Positions 9,181 to 21,216 are shown, counted from the stretch's first letter. The stretch: DNA of 64,000 nt from Aquamicrobium sp. LC103 (GCF_001014615.2 NZ_LBCQ02000010.1:186001-250000); one strand, 5' to 3'. A program made the numbers and translations. Notes: generated by a model from the sequence alone, not told the origin.

Positions 9181-10992
9181 ATGGCCCCACCGCTTCTCAC
9201 CCTCGACGATATCCGTCTGACCTTCGGCGGCACGCCGCTTCTCGACGGCGCCTCGCTTTCCGCCTCCGCCGGCGACCGTATCGCGCTTGTCGGGCGCAAC
9301 GGCTCCGGCAAATCGACGCTCCTGAAGATCGCGGCCGGGATGGTCGAGCCGCAGGACGGGGACATCTTCCGCCAGCCGAGCGCGACGATCCGCTACCTGC
9401 CGCAGGAACCCGACATGGACAGCTTCGCCAATGTGCGCGCCTATGTCGAGGCGGGGCTCGGACCGGCCGACGATCCCTATCGCGCCACCTATCTCATCGA
9501 GAGCCTCGGCCTGACGGGCGACGAAGCGCCGGCGACGCTGTCCGGCGGCGAGGCGCGCCGCGCGGCGCTCGCCCGCGTCATGGCGCCGGAGCCGGACATT
9601 CTGCTGCTCGACGAGCCCACCAACCATCTCGACCTCTCCACCATCGAATGGCTGGAAGGGGAACTGCAGCGAACGTCTTCCGCGATCGTCATGATCTCGC
9701 ACGACCGCCGCTTCCTGGAGCAGGTCTCGCGGGCGACCGTCTGGCTCGACCGCGGCACGACCCGACGGCTCGAGAAGGGCTTTGCTCATTTCGAGGAATG
9801 GCGCGACCAGATCCTCGAGGAGGAGGAGCGCGATCAGCACAAGCTCGGTCGCCAGATCGTGCGCGAGGAGCATTGGCTGCGTTACGGCGTCACCGCGAGG
9901 CGCAAGCGCAACATGCGCCGGCTGGGCGAGTTGCAGTCGATGCGCCAGCAGTTCCGCAACCGGCGAGGCCCGGAAGGCCTTGCGAATATGAGCGCAAGCG
10001 ATGCCGCCGACTCCGGCAAGCTCGTCATCGAGGCCAAGGGCATTTCGAAGAGCTTCGGCGATCTCGCGGTGGTGAGGGATTTCTCGACCCGTATCCAGCG
10101 CGGCGACCGCGTCGGTCTCGTCGGTCCCAACGGCGCCGGCAAGACGACGCTCCTGAAGATGCTCACCGGCCAGCTCGCGCCCGACGAGGGCACGGTCAGG
10201 CTCGGCGCAAATCTCGAGATCGCCAATCTCGACCAGAAGCGTGAACTCGACCCGCAGGAAACGCTCGCGCATTACCTCACCGACGGGCGCGGCGACAGCG
10301 TCGTCGTCAACGGCGAGCAGCGCCACGTCGTCAGCTACATGAAGGACTTCCTGTTCAAACCGGAGCAGGCGCGCACGCCGGTGCGCGAGCTTTCCGGCGG
10401 CGAGCGGGCAAGGCTGGTTCTCGCCCGCATCCTGTCACGGCCGGCGAACCTGCTGGTCCTCGACGAACCCACCAACGACCTCGACATGGAAACGCTCGAC
10501 CTGCTGCAGGAACTGGTCGCGGGCTATGCCGGCACGGTCATCCTCGTCAGCCACGACCGCGATTTCCTCGATCGTACGGTCACCAGCGTGATCGCGCCGG
10601 AAGGCGACGGCCGCTGGCTCGAATATGCGGGCGGCTATGCCGACATGATCGCCCAGCGCGGCGGCGGCCGGCTCGCCGAGAGAGCAGCGCGGGCAAAACC
10701 GCAGGCACGGGCACAGGAAAAGCCCAGGACGGCCGGTGAGACGAAGCCGGCGGCGAGGAAACTCTCCTACAAGCAGAAATTCGCGCTGGAGAACCTGCCG
10801 AAGCAGATGGAGGAACTGGGCGCCGGGATCGCCGGACTGGAAGCGAAGATGACGGATCAGGATTTCTACCGGCGCGATCCGGCCGGCTTCCAGAAAACCG
10901 CCGCCGAGCTCGAGGAGCTTCGCGCCAGGCTGTCTTCCATGGAGGAGGAATGGCTGGAGTTGGAGATGCTTCGGGAAGAAATCGAGGGGTGA
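9181..10992 (+). CDS. uup: ABC-F family ATPase, Uup-like
   Basis: This 603-residue cytoplasmic protein has two ATPase domains and no membrane segments. The first Walker A is GRNGSGKST (38-46) and the second GPNGAGKT (about 314-321). Both have LSGGE signatures and DEPTN Walker B motifs. A linker of about 70 residues joins the domains, and the last 75 residues form a charged coiled coil typical of Uup rather than EttA. ABC-F proteins act on ribosomes. Uup has been linked to precise excision and ribosome assembly. The ATG at 9181 was chosen because the adenylate-loop motif PLLTLDDIRLTFGG follows directly. Confidence 0.92.
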   Translation: MAPPLLTLDDIRLTFGGTPLLDGASLSASAGDRIALVGRNGSGKSTLLKIAAGMVEPQDGDIFRQPSATIRYLPQEPDMDSFANVRAYVEAGLGPADDPYRATYLIESLGLTGDEAPATLSGGEARRAALARVMAPEPDILLLDEPTNHLDLSTIEWLEGELQRTSSAIVMISHDRRFLEQVSRATVWLDRGTTRRLEKGFAHFEEWRDQILEEEERDQHKLGRQIVREEHWLRYGVTARRKRNMRRLGELQSMRQQFRNRRGPEGLANMSASDAADSGKLVIEAKGISKSFGDLAVVRDFSTRIQRGDRVGLVGPNGAGKTTLLKMLTGQLAPDEGTVRLGANLEIANLDQKRELDPQETLAHYLTDGRGDSVVVNGEQRHVVSYMKDFLFKPEQARTPVRELSGGERARLVLARILSRPANLLVLDEPTNDLDMETLDLLQELVAGYAGTVILVSHDRDFLDRTVTSVIAPEGDGRWLEYAGGYADMIAQRGGGRLAERAARAKPQARAQEKPRTAGETKPAARKLSYKQKFALENLPKQMEELGAGIAGLEAKMTDQDFYRRDPAGFQKTAAELEELRARLSSMEEEWLELEMLREEIEG

Positions 10993-11171
10993 CGGCAACC
11001 AAATTGCCTGCACGCCGACCTGCACGTATTATATGCGCGGCCGAACACGGAGCGACCGCCATGCGAAGCGAAGCGCCGGACGTCCGCAACAAGCTCCTTC
11101 AGGGTTTTTGACGAAAGACCCGGGCTCTCCCAAAACCGAAGCCTTTCCTCCGGATTCGCGGGCTCGGCCGC

Positions 11172-11543
11172 TTACGCCGCGCCTCTTTCCTGGTTCATCC
11201 GCAGCGCCAGCGTTTCCATGCGCTCGGCAAGGCTGGAAAGCGCGCCGGTCAGTGCCGCGTCGTTCTTGTCCGCCTTGAGAAGCGCGTCGTCGCGTGTCTT
11301 GCGCAAGGTGCCGATCTCGGTTTCCATGCCCTTCACGCGTTTCTGCAGTTCGGTCAGTTCGTCCATGACCATGATGCCGGCCATGACGGTCAGCCGCTGG
11401 TCGCCGATCTCGCCGAAGGACGCCTTCAGATGCATGACGTAACGGTCGAACCGCTCGGCGAGATCGATGAGATGCTCTTCCTGCCCCTCGTCGCACGCCA
11501 TGCGATAGGATTTGCCGTCGATCGTGACCGTTACCTGCGCCAT
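11172..11543 (-). CDS. zapA: Cell division protein ZapA
   Basis: This 123-residue protein starts MAQVTVTIDGKSYRMACDEG, the ZapA head domain, and continues into a heptad-rich coiled coil. ZapA binds FtsZ and bundles protofilaments at the division ring. It follows the DUF4164 gene by ten bases and is probably translated from the same message. That DUF4164-zapA pair opposite tkt is a familiar rhizobial arrangement. The end converges on uup across a 179-base gap (10993-11171) in which I see nothing clear. Confidence 0.92.
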   Translation of the reverse strand: MAQVTVTIDGKSYRMACDEGQEEHLIDLAERFDRYVMHLKASFGEIGDQRLTVMAGIMVMDELTELQKRVKGMETEIGTLRKTRDDALLKADKNDAALTGALSSLAERMETLALRMNQERGAA

Positions 11544-11553
11544 GACATAGCCC

Positions 11554-11826
11554 TTACCTGTCGAGCACCGCGCGGATCGTCTCCATGGCCGCGACAAGGC
11601 GGCGCGAGACCTCCTTGTTCGCCTCTTCGAGTCGCTCGGCGCGGGCTTCCGAATTGTCGAGTTCCTGCGCCAGCCTGGCGCGGTCGGCGTTCATGCGCTG
11701 AACTTCCGCTTCAGCCTCGCCGTAATCCTGCTCGTGCTCCAGACGTGCAGCCGCGGCGTCTTCCAACGCCTCTATCGCCTTTCCGAGGCGGGCTATGACT
11801 TCCCTAAGGGTCGTTTCCCCTGTCAT
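11554..11826 (-). CDS. DUF4164 coiled-coil protein
   Basis: From ATG 11826 this is a 90-residue, almost entirely helical protein rich in Glu, Ala and Arg with clear heptad spacing (LREVIARLGKAIEALEDAAA onward). It matches the DUF4164 family, found beside zapA in Hyphomicrobiales. No function is established. Co-transcription with zapA suggests, as inference, a partner in cell division. It has no signal peptide and no membrane segment. Confidence 0.85.
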   Translation of the reverse strand: MTGETTLREVIARLGKAIEALEDAAAARLEHEQDYGEAEAEVQRMNADRARLAQELDNSEARAERLEEANKEVSRRLVAAMETIRAVLDR

Positions 11827-12002
11827 TCTCTTGTTCCAGGCCCGCCCTCGCCGCGAATCGTGCGCTTTCATAATGCGTTGCCCAGGAAACATTAGGCAGC
11901 GTGCGAAGCAGGCGTCAATGTTAGGATTGCGGCTATCCCCTTCTAAGCGGCGGCGACGGCCGCTCGAGCCCATCAACTTTGTCGTTGCAGGCCGTGCGAA
12001 AG

Positions 12003-12030
12003 TTGACTCGCGCGGCGCGCCTGCTATGTG
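12003..12030 (+). promoter_or_regulatory. Possible tkt promoter
   Basis: TTGACT (12003-12008) and TATGTG (12025-12030) have a 16-base spacing, about 65 bases before the tkt start. Confidence 0.4.
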
Positions 12031-12095
12031 TCGCGTGCCATTTTTCCCGGGCTTTTGCGGGCATTCCCGGCCCCCTCGAAGACAAGCGAGCGATC

Positions 12096-14090
<1,995 letters not shown>

Positions 14091-14104
14091 CCGTTCCGAT
14101 TCCC

Positions 14105-14137
14105 CTCCCGCGCGCTTTTTCACCAGGCGCGCGGGAG
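14105..14137 (+). terminator. Hairpin after tkt
   Basis: CTCCCGCGC (14105-14113) pairs with GCGCGGGAG (14129-14137), 15 bases past the tkt stop. No real T-run follows, so it may be a weak or Rho-assisted terminator or a 3' stabilising hairpin. Confidence 0.5.
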
Positions 14138-14357
14138 CGCATTTCCCACATGAACCGATTTAGCGCGGGCCAGAGTCGTTTTTGGCCGGATTTGTGCCGG
14201 TAAACGCTGGATTCTCGCCGATCTCGTCGCTATGACACGGCTGCCTCGGCCTGCGCGGACGCGCCGCATGGAAATCCGGCGCCGGCCATGTCGTCGTGAC
14301 TGCCTTCGCGGTTCGCCGCGATAACAGCCCTGTTTCAGCTCCCTGGGAGATCGCCAC

Positions 14358-15365
14358 ATGACCGTCAGAGTTGCCATCAACGGATTTGGCCGCATCGGCC
14401 GCAACGTGCTTCGCGCCATCTACGAGTCGGGCCGCACCGACATCGAAGTCGTCGCCATCAACGACCTCGGTCCGGTCGAGACCAACGCGCATCTGCTGCG
14501 CTACGATTCCGTTCACGGCAAATTCCCCGGCACCGTCACGGTGAAGGGCGACACCATCGATCTCGGCCGCGGCCCCATCAAGGTCCATGCCGTGCGCAAT
14601 CCGAGCGAGCTTCCCTGGAAGGACGATGCCGTCGATATCGCGCTCGAATGCACCGGCATCTTCACCTCCAAGGAGAAGGCCTCGGCGCATCTCGAAGCCG
14701 GCGCCAAGCGCGTGATCGTCTCCGCGCCCGCCGACGGCGCCGATCTCACGGTCGTCTACGGCGTCAATCACGACAAGCTCTCGAAGGACCATCTGGTCAT
14801 CTCGAACGCTTCCTGCACCACGAACTGCCTCGCGCCGGTGGCCAAGGTGCTGAACGATGCATTCGGCATCGAAAAGGGCTTCATGACGACGATCCACGCC
14901 TATACCGGCGACCAGCCGACGCTGGACACGATGCACAAGGATCTCTACCGCGCCCGTGCCGCCGCGATGTCGATGATCCCGACCTCGACGGGCGCCGCCA
15001 AGGCCGTCGGCCTGGTGCTGCCCGAGCTCAAGGGCAAGCTCGACGGCGTTTCGATCCGCGTTCCCACCCCGAACGTCTCGGTCATCGACTTCAAGTTCGT
15101 CGCCAGGAAGACCGTCACCACCGAGGAGGTGAACGCCGTCCTCGTGGCGGCGGCCGACGGCCCCCTCAAGGGCATCCTCGCCTATACGAACGAGCCGCTG
15201 GTTTCGATCGATCTGAACCACAACCCGGCCTCGTCCACCTTCGCGCTGGACCAGACCAAGGTGATCGAGGGCAACCTCGTGCGCGTCATGTCCTGGTATG
15301 ACAACGAGTGGGGCTTCTCCAACCGCATGGTCGACACCGCGGTCGCCTTCGGCAAGCTCATCTGA
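14358..15365 (+). CDS. gap: Glyceraldehyde-3-phosphate dehydrogenase (type I)
   Basis: This 335-residue protein has the NAD-binding GFGRIGR motif (9-15), the catalytic SCTTNC at 152-157 with nucleophile Cys153, and the conserved C-terminal [11 protein letters not shown]. It converts glyceraldehyde-3-phosphate to 1,3-bisphosphoglycerate in glycolysis and the reverse in gluconeogenesis. The start ATG follows CTGGGAGATCGCC, which contains a GGGAG ribosome site. A strong terminator follows, so transcription need not extend into pgk. Confidence 0.97.
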   Translation: MTVRVAINGFGRIGRNVLRAIYESGRTDIEVVAINDLGPVETNAHLLRYDSVHGKFPGTVTVKGDTIDLGRGPIKVHAVRNPSELPWKDDAVDIALECTGIFTSKEKASAHLEAGAKRVIVSAPADGADLTVVYGVNHDKLSKDHLVISNASCTTNCLAPVAKVLNDAFGIEKGFMTTIHAYTGDQPTLDTMHKDLYRARAAAMSMIPTSTGAAKAVGLVLPELKGKLDGVSIRVPTPNVSVIDFKFVARKTVTTEEVNAVLVAAADGPLKGILAYTNEPLVSIDLNHNPASSTFALDQTKVIEGNLVRVMSWYDNEWGFSNRMVDTAVAFGKLI

Positions 15366-15392
15366 GGCCGCGACGCGCCCTGCAGCCGTTCG

Positions 15393-15427
15393 AAACGCCC
15401 GGCCAGTCGCCGGGCGTTTTGTTCTTT
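15393..15427 (+). terminator. Intrinsic terminator of gap
   Basis: The stem AAACGCCCGG / CCGGGCGTTT is followed by TTGTTCTTT, about 30 bases past the stop codon. Confidence 0.9.
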
Positions 15428-15508
15428 CACCCACTGTGAAGCCCCGCGCCTTGCGCATTCGCGGGGTCGCGCTATTGTCCCGCGCGGTTCGTTTCAAGGA
15501 TTTCTGCC

Positions 15509-16702
15509 ATGCCCAGCTTTCGCACCCTCGATGACGTCGATGTTTCCGGCAAAAGGGCTTTGGTCCGCGTCGATCTCAACGTTCCCGTACAGGACGGAAA
15601 GGTCGCCGACGCGACCCGCATCGAACGTGTGGCGGGCACCATCATCGAACTGGCCGACAAGGGCGCCAGGGTCGTCCTGCTCGCCCATTTCGGTCGGCCC
15701 AAGGGTGCCGTCGATCCGGCGCAGTCGCTGAAGCCGATCGCCGAGGCGACGGCGGGAGTGCTCGGCCGTCCCGTGGCCTTCGCCGAGGATTGCGTCGGCG
15801 CGAAGGCGGCCGAGGCGGTCGCCTCGCTTGGCGACGGCGACATCCTGCTTCTGGAAAACACCCGCTTCCACAAGGGCGAGGAGAAGAACGATCCGGAATT
15901 CGTCAAGGCGCTTGCCACCAATGGCGATATCTATGTCAACGACGCCTTTTCCGCCGCCCACCGCGCCCATGCCTCAACCGAAGGGCTCGCGCATGTCCTG
16001 CCGGCCTATGCCGGCCGCACCATGCAGGAAGAGCTGGAGGCACTTGAGAAAGGCCTCGGCAATCCGGCGCGTCCCGTGGTCGCCATCGTCGGCGGCGCCA
16101 AGGTCTCCACCAAGATCGACCTTCTCACCAACCTGGTCCAGAAGGTCGATGCGCTGGTGATCGGCGGCGGCATGGCCAACACCTTCCTTGCCGCGCGCGG
16201 CACCGACGTCGGCAAGTCGCTGTGCGAGCACGACCTCGCCCCGACCGCGAAGCAGATCATGATCGAGGCGGCGACGGCCGGCTGCGCCATCATCCTGCCC
16301 TCGGACGCCGTGGTGGCAAGGGAATTCAAGGCCGGCGCGGAAAACGAAACCGTCGACGTCGATGCGGTGCCCGCCGACGGCATGATCCTCGACGTCGGGC
16401 CGAAGACCGTCGAGACGATAAGCCAGTGGATCGACCGCGCCGCCACGCTGGTCTGGAACGGACCGCTCGGCGCCTTCGAGATCGCGCCCTTCGACATGGC
16501 GACCGTCGCGGCGGCGAAATTCGCGGCCGCCCGGACTGCCGACGGCAAGCTCGTCTCGGTCGCCGGCGGCGGCGACACCGTCGCCGCGCTCAACCATGCC
16601 GGCATCGCCGACGACTTCACCTATGTCTCGACGGCCGGCGGCGCCTTCCTCGAATGGATGGAAGGCAAGCCGCTCCCCGGCGTCGACGCCCTTTCGCGCT
16701 AG
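15509..16702 (+). CDS. pgk: Phosphoglycerate kinase
   Basis: This 397-residue enzyme has the N-terminal [11 protein letters not shown] signature (about 21-31), GHFGRP-type substrate loop (here AHFGRPKG), the [12 protein letters not shown] loop and the C-terminal nucleotide motif GGGDTVAAL. It interconverts 1,3-bisphosphoglycerate and 3-phosphoglycerate with ADP/ATP. A TTGCGC/TATTGT pair with 16-base spacing (15451-15478) may be its own promoter, in line with the gap terminator upstream. Confidence 0.97.
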   Translation: MPSFRTLDDVDVSGKRALVRVDLNVPVQDGKVADATRIERVAGTIIELADKGARVVLLAHFGRPKGAVDPAQSLKPIAEATAGVLGRPVAFAEDCVGAKAAEAVASLGDGDILLLENTRFHKGEEKNDPEFVKALATNGDIYVNDAFSAAHRAHASTEGLAHVLPAYAGRTMQEELEALEKGLGNPARPVVAIVGGAKVSTKIDLLTNLVQKVDALVIGGGMANTFLAARGTDVGKSLCEHDLAPTAKQIMIEAATAGCAIILPSDAVVAREFKAGAENETVDVDAVPADGMILDVGPKTVETISQWIDRAATLVWNGPLGAFEIAPFDMATVAAAKFAAARTADGKLVSVAGGGDTVAALNHAGIADDFTYVSTAGGAFLEWMEGKPLPGVDALSR

Positions 16703-16712
16703 GGTATCGGAG

Positions 16713-16803
16713 CGAAAAGTGGAAGCCGGTTTTCGGATCATGCCGATGCTCGAACAAGGAGATAGATCGCCTCTTTTGCGTCCATCCGGACGCATGGCGA
16801 TCT
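16713..16803 (+). repeat. Rhizobial intergenic repeat with terminal hairpin
   Basis: The segment opens with GCGAAAAGTGGAAGCCGG followed by TTTTCGGATCATGC, a motif seen repeatedly between genes in Mesorhizobium-type genomes. It ends in a two-tier hairpin, with AGATCGCC (16764-16771) pairing to GGCGATCT (16796-16803) and GCGTCC/GGACGC inside. It sits between pgk and the next gene and may end or stabilise the pgk transcript. Confidence 0.7.
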
Positions 16804-16814
16804 AGCGGGCGACG

Positions 16815-17561
16815 ATGTCGATCGGGCGCGCGCTCCTCTCCTGGCTCGCCTTTCCGGTCTATGTCTGGCAAGGCATAGGCGTGCGGCGGCGCACGCCGCG
16901 CATGCTGCCGCCCAGGGGTCGCGTCCGCCACCACATCGCCGGCACCGAACCGGCGATCAATCTGCTGGTCCTCGGCGATTCCTCCGCCGCCGGCGTCGGC
17001 ATCGAGGAGACCGACGGCAGCCTCGCGCCCCGGCTCGCCGCCAATCTCGCCGAAAAGACCGGGCGCCGTATCGTCTGGCGCGCCGCCGGCTTCAACTCGG
17101 CGACCGCCGGACAGTTGCGCGACCATGTCGTGCCCAATCTCGAGGCCGAGGCCTGGGATCACATCGTCCTGTCGGTCGGCACCAACGACGCCAAGAACTT
17201 CCACACGATAGGCCGTTTCAAGAAGGAGTTCGGCGGGCTGATCTACGCGCTGCGCGCGAAATGGCCGGAGGCGCGCATCGTCTGGTCGCCCGTCGTCGAC
17301 ATGACCAGGGTGCCGGCGCTCCCCAGCCTGCTCGGAAAGGTTCTCGAAATCCGCGCCCAGCTCGTCAATCGGATGGGCGAGCGGTTGTGCCTGGAGCGCG
17401 GCGCGATTCCAGCCTCGCGCCTGCCGATCCTCGATCCCGATGCCGGCTTCTCCATCGACGGCTTCCACGCCTCCGCCGCGGGCTACGACGCCTGGGCCGA
17501 TCACATCGCCCGGTTCGCGCTCGCCGAGGAGCCGGCCGAGCGCGGCGCCGAGACCGGCTAG
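16815..17561 (+). CDS. SGNH/GDSL family hydrolase
   Basis: This 248-residue protein has the SGNH blocks in order: GDSSAAG with probable nucleophile Ser56, a conserved Gly/Asn region including VGTNDAKN (about 121), and DGFHAS (about 215-220) supplying Asp and His. Such enzymes are esterases, lipases or acyl transferases. The first 20 residues are hydrophobic (MSIGRALLSWLAFPVYVWQG) and could be a membrane anchor or signal sequence. The substrate is unknown. Its last bases overlap the stop of the convergent small membrane-protein gene. Confidence 0.85.
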   Translation: MSIGRALLSWLAFPVYVWQGIGVRRRTPRMLPPRGRVRHHIAGTEPAINLLVLGDSSAAGVGIEETDGSLAPRLAANLAEKTGRRIVWRAAGFNSATAGQLRDHVVPNLEAEAWDHIVLSVGTNDAKNFHTIGRFKKEFGGLIYALRAKWPEARIVWSPVVDMTRVPALPSLLGKVLEIRAQLVNRMGERLCLERGAIPASRLPILDPDAGFSIDGFHASAAGYDAWADHIARFALAEEPAERGAETG

Positions 17562-17722
17562 CCGCTGGCGTGGCTGAGAAGAACGGTGAGCGAGATCGCG
17601 GCCAGCGCGCCGACGGCCAGCTTCCAGAAATCACGGCGCTGCCGCAGACCGGGCAGTCCGAGCGGCTTGATGATCTGGATCACCATCAGGCCGAGGATCA
17701 GCAGGGAGAGGATCTTGGTCAT
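17558..17722 (-). CDS. Small membrane protein, function unknown
   Basis: From ATG 17722 it encodes 54 residues: a hydrophobic first helix (about 3-16, ILSLLILGLMVIQIIKPLG), a short basic loop GLRQRRDFWK and a second helix (about 30-48). This is a two-span hairpin topology. It overlaps the end of the SGNH hydrolase gene by four bases on the other strand. I do not recognise a named family. Codon use and the ATG support a real gene, but evidence is limited. Confidence 0.6.
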   Translation of the reverse strand: MTKILSLLILGLMVIQIIKPLGLPGLRQRRDFWKLAVGALAAISLTVLLSHASG

Positions 17723-17867
17723 TCGGTCTCGCGATTCGGCGGCGCGCCTGCGTCCTTTGAGCAGCATGGCCGACGGCTGTCAAAGCATCGCTCCAAGCCG
17801 ATGGCCAGATGGAAGCTTCGGACCTATGTTGGATAGGAAGAACAGAGACATGTCAGGGAGGAAGAAC

Positions 17868-19775
17868 GTGACATCGCACTATCATGAGATCTATGCGGGC
17901 TGGAAAAGCGACCCGGAAGGCTTCTGGGCGGACGCGGCGCGTGAGATCGACTGGTTCTCGCCCTGGGAGAAGGTGTTCGATCCCGACCAGGACGTTTATG
18001 GGCGATGGTTCACCGGCGCAATCTGCAACACCTGCTTCAACGCGGTCGACCGCCATGTCGAGGGCGGGCGCGCCGACCAGGCGGCGCTGATCTACGACAG
18101 TCCGATCACCGGTGCGAAGAAGAGCTACACCTATGCCGAGCTCAAGGCCGAGGTGGTCGCGCTCGCGGCGGTCCTGCGGGATCACGGCATCGCCAAGGGC
18201 GACCGCGTCATCATCTACATGCCGATGGTGCCCGAAGCGGTGTTCTCCATGCTCGCCTGCGCCCGGCTGGGGGCGATCCACTCGGTCGTCTTCGGCGGCT
18301 TCGCGGCCAAGGAGCTCGCCACCCGCATAGACGACGCCAGGCCGAAGCTCATCCTCTCCGCCTCCTGCGGCCTCGAGCCCGGCCGCATCGTCGCCTACAA
18401 GCCGCTTCTCGACGGTGCGATCGAGATCGCGCGCCACAAGGTCGAGCATTGCGTCATCCTGCAGCGCGAGCAGCAGACCTGCGAGCTGATTCCCGGCCGC
18501 GACACGGATTTCGCCGTGGCGGTCACGCGGGCGAAAGCTTCCGGTCGCGACGTCGCCTGCGTGCCGGTCGCCGCCACCGACCCGCTCTACGTGCTCTACA
18601 CCTCCGGCACGACCGGCCAGCCCAAGGGCGTGGTGCGCGACAATGGCGGCCACATGGTCGCGCTGAAATGGTCGATGGAGAACGAATACGGCGTGAAGCC
18701 GGGCGAGGTGTTCTGGGCGGCCTCCGATGTCGGCTGGGTGGTCGGCCATTCCTATATCGCCTATGCGCCGCTGCTGCACGGCTGCACCTCGGTGCTCTTC
18801 GAAGGCAAGCCGATCGGCACGCCCGACGCCGGCACGTTCTGGCGGGTCATTTCCGAACACGGCGTCGTCGCGCTGTTCACCGCGCCGACCGCCTTCCGCG
18901 CCATCAAGGGACAGGACCCTTGCGGCGATTACGTCAAGAAATACGACCTGTCGAAATTCCGCACCCTCTTCCTCGCCGGCGAGCGGGCCGATCCCGAGAC
19001 CGTGAAATGGGCCGAGCAGAAACTCGACCGTCCCGTGATCGACCATTGGTGGCAGACGGAAAGCGGCGGGCCGATGAGCCAGAACCCGGTGGGTCTCGGA
19101 CAATTGCCGGTGAAATACGGCTCGCCCGGCGTGGCGATGCCCGGCTACGACATCCGCATCCTCGACGATGCCGGCCATCCGCTCGAGGCCGGCACGCTCG
19201 GCAACGTCGTCGTCAAGCTGCCCCTGCCGCCCGGCTGCCTGCCGACGCTGTGGAACGCCGACGAGCGCTTCCGTCAGGCCTATCTCGAAGAGTTTCCGGG
19301 CTACTACAAGACGGCGGACGCCGGCTTCATCGACGATGACGGCTATCTCTTCATCATGGCGCGCACCGACGACATCATCAACGTCGCCGGCCACAGGCTT
19401 TCGACCGGCGGCATGGAGGAGGTGCTGGCCGAGCATCCCGACGTTGCCGAATGCGCCGTCATCGGCATGGCGGACGCGATGAAGGGCCAGATCCCATGCG
19501 GCTTCGTCGTGCTCAACGCCGGCGTGATGCGCGAGGCCGGCGACATAGAAAAGGAGGCCATCGCGCTGGTGCGCGAGCGCATCGGCCCGGTCGCCGCCTT
19601 CAAGTCGGTCGTCGTCGTCAAGCGTCTGCCGAAGACCCGCTCGGGCAAGATTCTGCGGGGCACCATGCAGAAGATCGCCGACCGCGAGGAATGGAACATG
19701 CCGGCGACGATCGACGATCCGGCTATCCTCGACGAGATCACCGAAGCCCTTGGCCGGAAGGGCATCGGCATCTGA
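17868..19775 (+). CDS. prpE: Propionyl-CoA synthetase (propionate-CoA ligase)
   Basis: This protein belongs to the acyl-CoA synthetase superfamily. The N-terminus SHYHEIYAGWKSDPEGFWAD is typical of PrpE rather than acetyl-CoA synthetase. The AMP-binding P-loop YTSGTTGQPKG is at about 243-253, and the acetylation-site lysine lies in TRSGKILRG near residue 594. It activates propionate with ATP and CoA. I chose the GTG at 17868 (635 aa) because AGGGAGG ends six bases before it. An in-frame ATG at 17850 would add six residues and lacks such a site. Confidence 0.92.
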   Translation: MTSHYHEIYAGWKSDPEGFWADAAREIDWFSPWEKVFDPDQDVYGRWFTGAICNTCFNAVDRHVEGGRADQAALIYDSPITGAKKSYTYAELKAEVVALAAVLRDHGIAKGDRVIIYMPMVPEAVFSMLACARLGAIHSVVFGGFAAKELATRIDDARPKLILSASCGLEPGRIVAYKPLLDGAIEIARHKVEHCVILQREQQTCELIPGRDTDFAVAVTRAKASGRDVACVPVAATDPLYVLYTSGTTGQPKGVVRDNGGHMVALKWSMENEYGVKPGEVFWAASDVGWVVGHSYIAYAPLLHGCTSVLFEGKPIGTPDAGTFWRVISEHGVVALFTAPTAFRAIKGQDPCGDYVKKYDLSKFRTLFLAGERADPETVKWAEQKLDRPVIDHWWQTESGGPMSQNPVGLGQLPVKYGSPGVAMPGYDIRILDDAGHPLEAGTLGNVVVKLPLPPGCLPTLWNADERFRQAYLEEFPGYYKTADAGFIDDDGYLFIMARTDDIINVAGHRLSTGGMEEVLAEHPDVAECAVIGMADAMKGQIPCGFVVLNAGVMREAGDIEKEAIALVRERIGPVAAFKSVVVVKRLPKTRSGKILRGTMQKIADREEWNMPATIDDPAILDEITEALGRKGIGI

Positions 19776-19956
19776 CATCGATGGCTTCCGGCTTCGGCGA
19801 ATGCCTCGGCCGGAAGCGTCCGGGCGGCATATGGCCGATTGGCATCTTCCCTTCGCGGCATCGATCGGGTAGAGGGACGGCCCCTTCCTCTTGAACGTCG
19901 TCCCGCCCGCGCGGCTGCCGCTCGCGCATGGGGCGCAGCATTGCGAGCCGCTTCCC

Positions 19957-21216
19957 ATGTCCGGACTTTTCTGCGGTGTCGATTTCGGCACCACCAATTC
20001 GACCGTCGGCCTCTGTGCGCCCGGCGGCATGCCGCGCCTCATTCCCGTCGAGGGCGAGCATGTGACGATCCCCTCGGCGCTGTTCTTCAGCCTCGAGGAC
20101 GGCGGCACCTATTTCGGGCGCGCCGCGGTCTTCGAATACATGGATGGCGCGGAAGGCCGCTTCATGCGCGCCTTGAAGTCGATCCTCGGCACCAGCCTGA
20201 TGAAGGAAACGACGCAGGTAGGCCGCGACCGGATGACCTTCGAGGGACTGATCGCGCGCTTCCTGCGCAATCTGCGCGCTCGTCTCGAAGCCGAATGCGG
20301 CAGCGTGCCCGAGGAGGTCGTGCTCGGCCGGCCGGTCCGTTTCGTCGACGAGGACGAGGCCGCCGACCGCGCCGCGCAGGACCAGCTCGCCTCGGCGGCG
20401 CGGGCGGAAGGCTTTCGCCACATCGAGTTCCAGTTCGAGCCGGTGGCGGCGGCGCTCCACCACGAGCGAACGGTAAACCGCGAGGAGCTCGTGCTGGTCG
20501 TCGACATCGGCGGCGGCACCTCGGACTTCTCGGTGCTGCGGCTGTCGCCCGAGCGCGCGCACCTGATCGACCGGCGCGACGACATCCTCAGCACGTCCGG
20601 CGTGCATGTCGGCGGCACCGATTTCGACCGCCAGCTCAACATCGCCAAGGTGATGCCGCATATGGGCCTGGGCTCCCGGACCCGCGACGGCAAGCGCCAC
20701 CTGCCGGTCTGGTATTTCAACGACATGGCGACCTGGCACAAGATCAACCTGCTCTACACGGCGAAGAACATCCGCGACGTGCAGGCGCTCGCGAGGGAGG
20801 CGGCGGAACCGGAGAAGCTCGACCGTTTCCTGCATCTGCTGACATACCGCTCCGGCCACCGCCTCGCTGCCCAGGTGGAAAAGGCGAAGATCGAGCTGAC
20901 CGACATGGCCGGGACCGCGATCCGGCTGGCGGAGCCGGGCCTCGCCTTCGAAGCGTCCGTGACGCGCGCGGAATTCGAGGCCGCGAGCGCGGAGCTCGTC
21001 GCCCGGATCGACCGCTCCATCGACGAGGCGCTGAAGCAAGCCGGCATCCCCGCCGAAGCGATCGAGACCGTGATCCTCACCGGCGGCGGCGCGCAGGTGC
21101 CCGCCGTCAGGATGTCGGCGACCGCGCGCTTTCCCCGGGCACGCATCGCACAATCGGACCAGTTCGGCTCGGTCGGCCTGGGCCTCGCGGTCGACGCGGC
21201 GCGGAAATTCGGCTGA
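19957..21216 (+). CDS. yegD: Hsp70-family protein, YegD type
   Basis: This 419-residue protein has only the actin-like ATPase of Hsp70: phosphate loop 1 DFGTTNSTVG (about 9-18), phosphate loop 2 DIGGGTSDFSVL (about 183-194) and a late adenosine motif ILTGGGAQVPAVR. The substrate-binding and lid domains of DnaK are missing, as in E. coli YegD. Clients are unknown. A chaperone-like or regulatory ATPase role is inference. It lies downstream of prpE with a 180-base gap and precedes an SDR gene. Confidence 0.88.
   Translation: MSGLFCGVDFGTTNSTVGLCAPGGMPRLIPVEGEHVTIPSALFFSLEDGGTYFGRAAVFEYMDGAEGRFMRALKSILGTSLMKETTQVGRDRMTFEGLIARFLRNLRARLEAECGSVPEEVVLGRPVRFVDEDEAADRAAQDQLASAARAEGFRHIEFQFEPVAAALHHERTVNREELVLVVDIGGGTSDFSVLRLSPERAHLIDRRDDILSTSGVHVGGTDFDRQLNIAKVMPHMGLGSRTRDGKRHLPVWYFNDMATWHKINLLYTAKNIRDVQALAREAAEPEKLDRFLHLLTYRSGHRLAAQVEKAKIELTDMAGTAIRLAEPGLAFEASVTRAEFEAASAELVARIDRSIDEALKQAGIPAEAIETVILTGGGAQVPAVRMSATARFPRARIAQSDQFGSVGLGLAVDAARKFG

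Noticed and set aside
11033-11278. 81-codon frame in the uup-zapA gap
   Set aside because: Poor composition and overlap with the zapA gene on the other strand.
17853-20108. 751-codon minus-strand frame opposite prpE
   Set aside because: Long only because GC-rich DNA lacks stops. The prpE and yegD frames carry all motifs.
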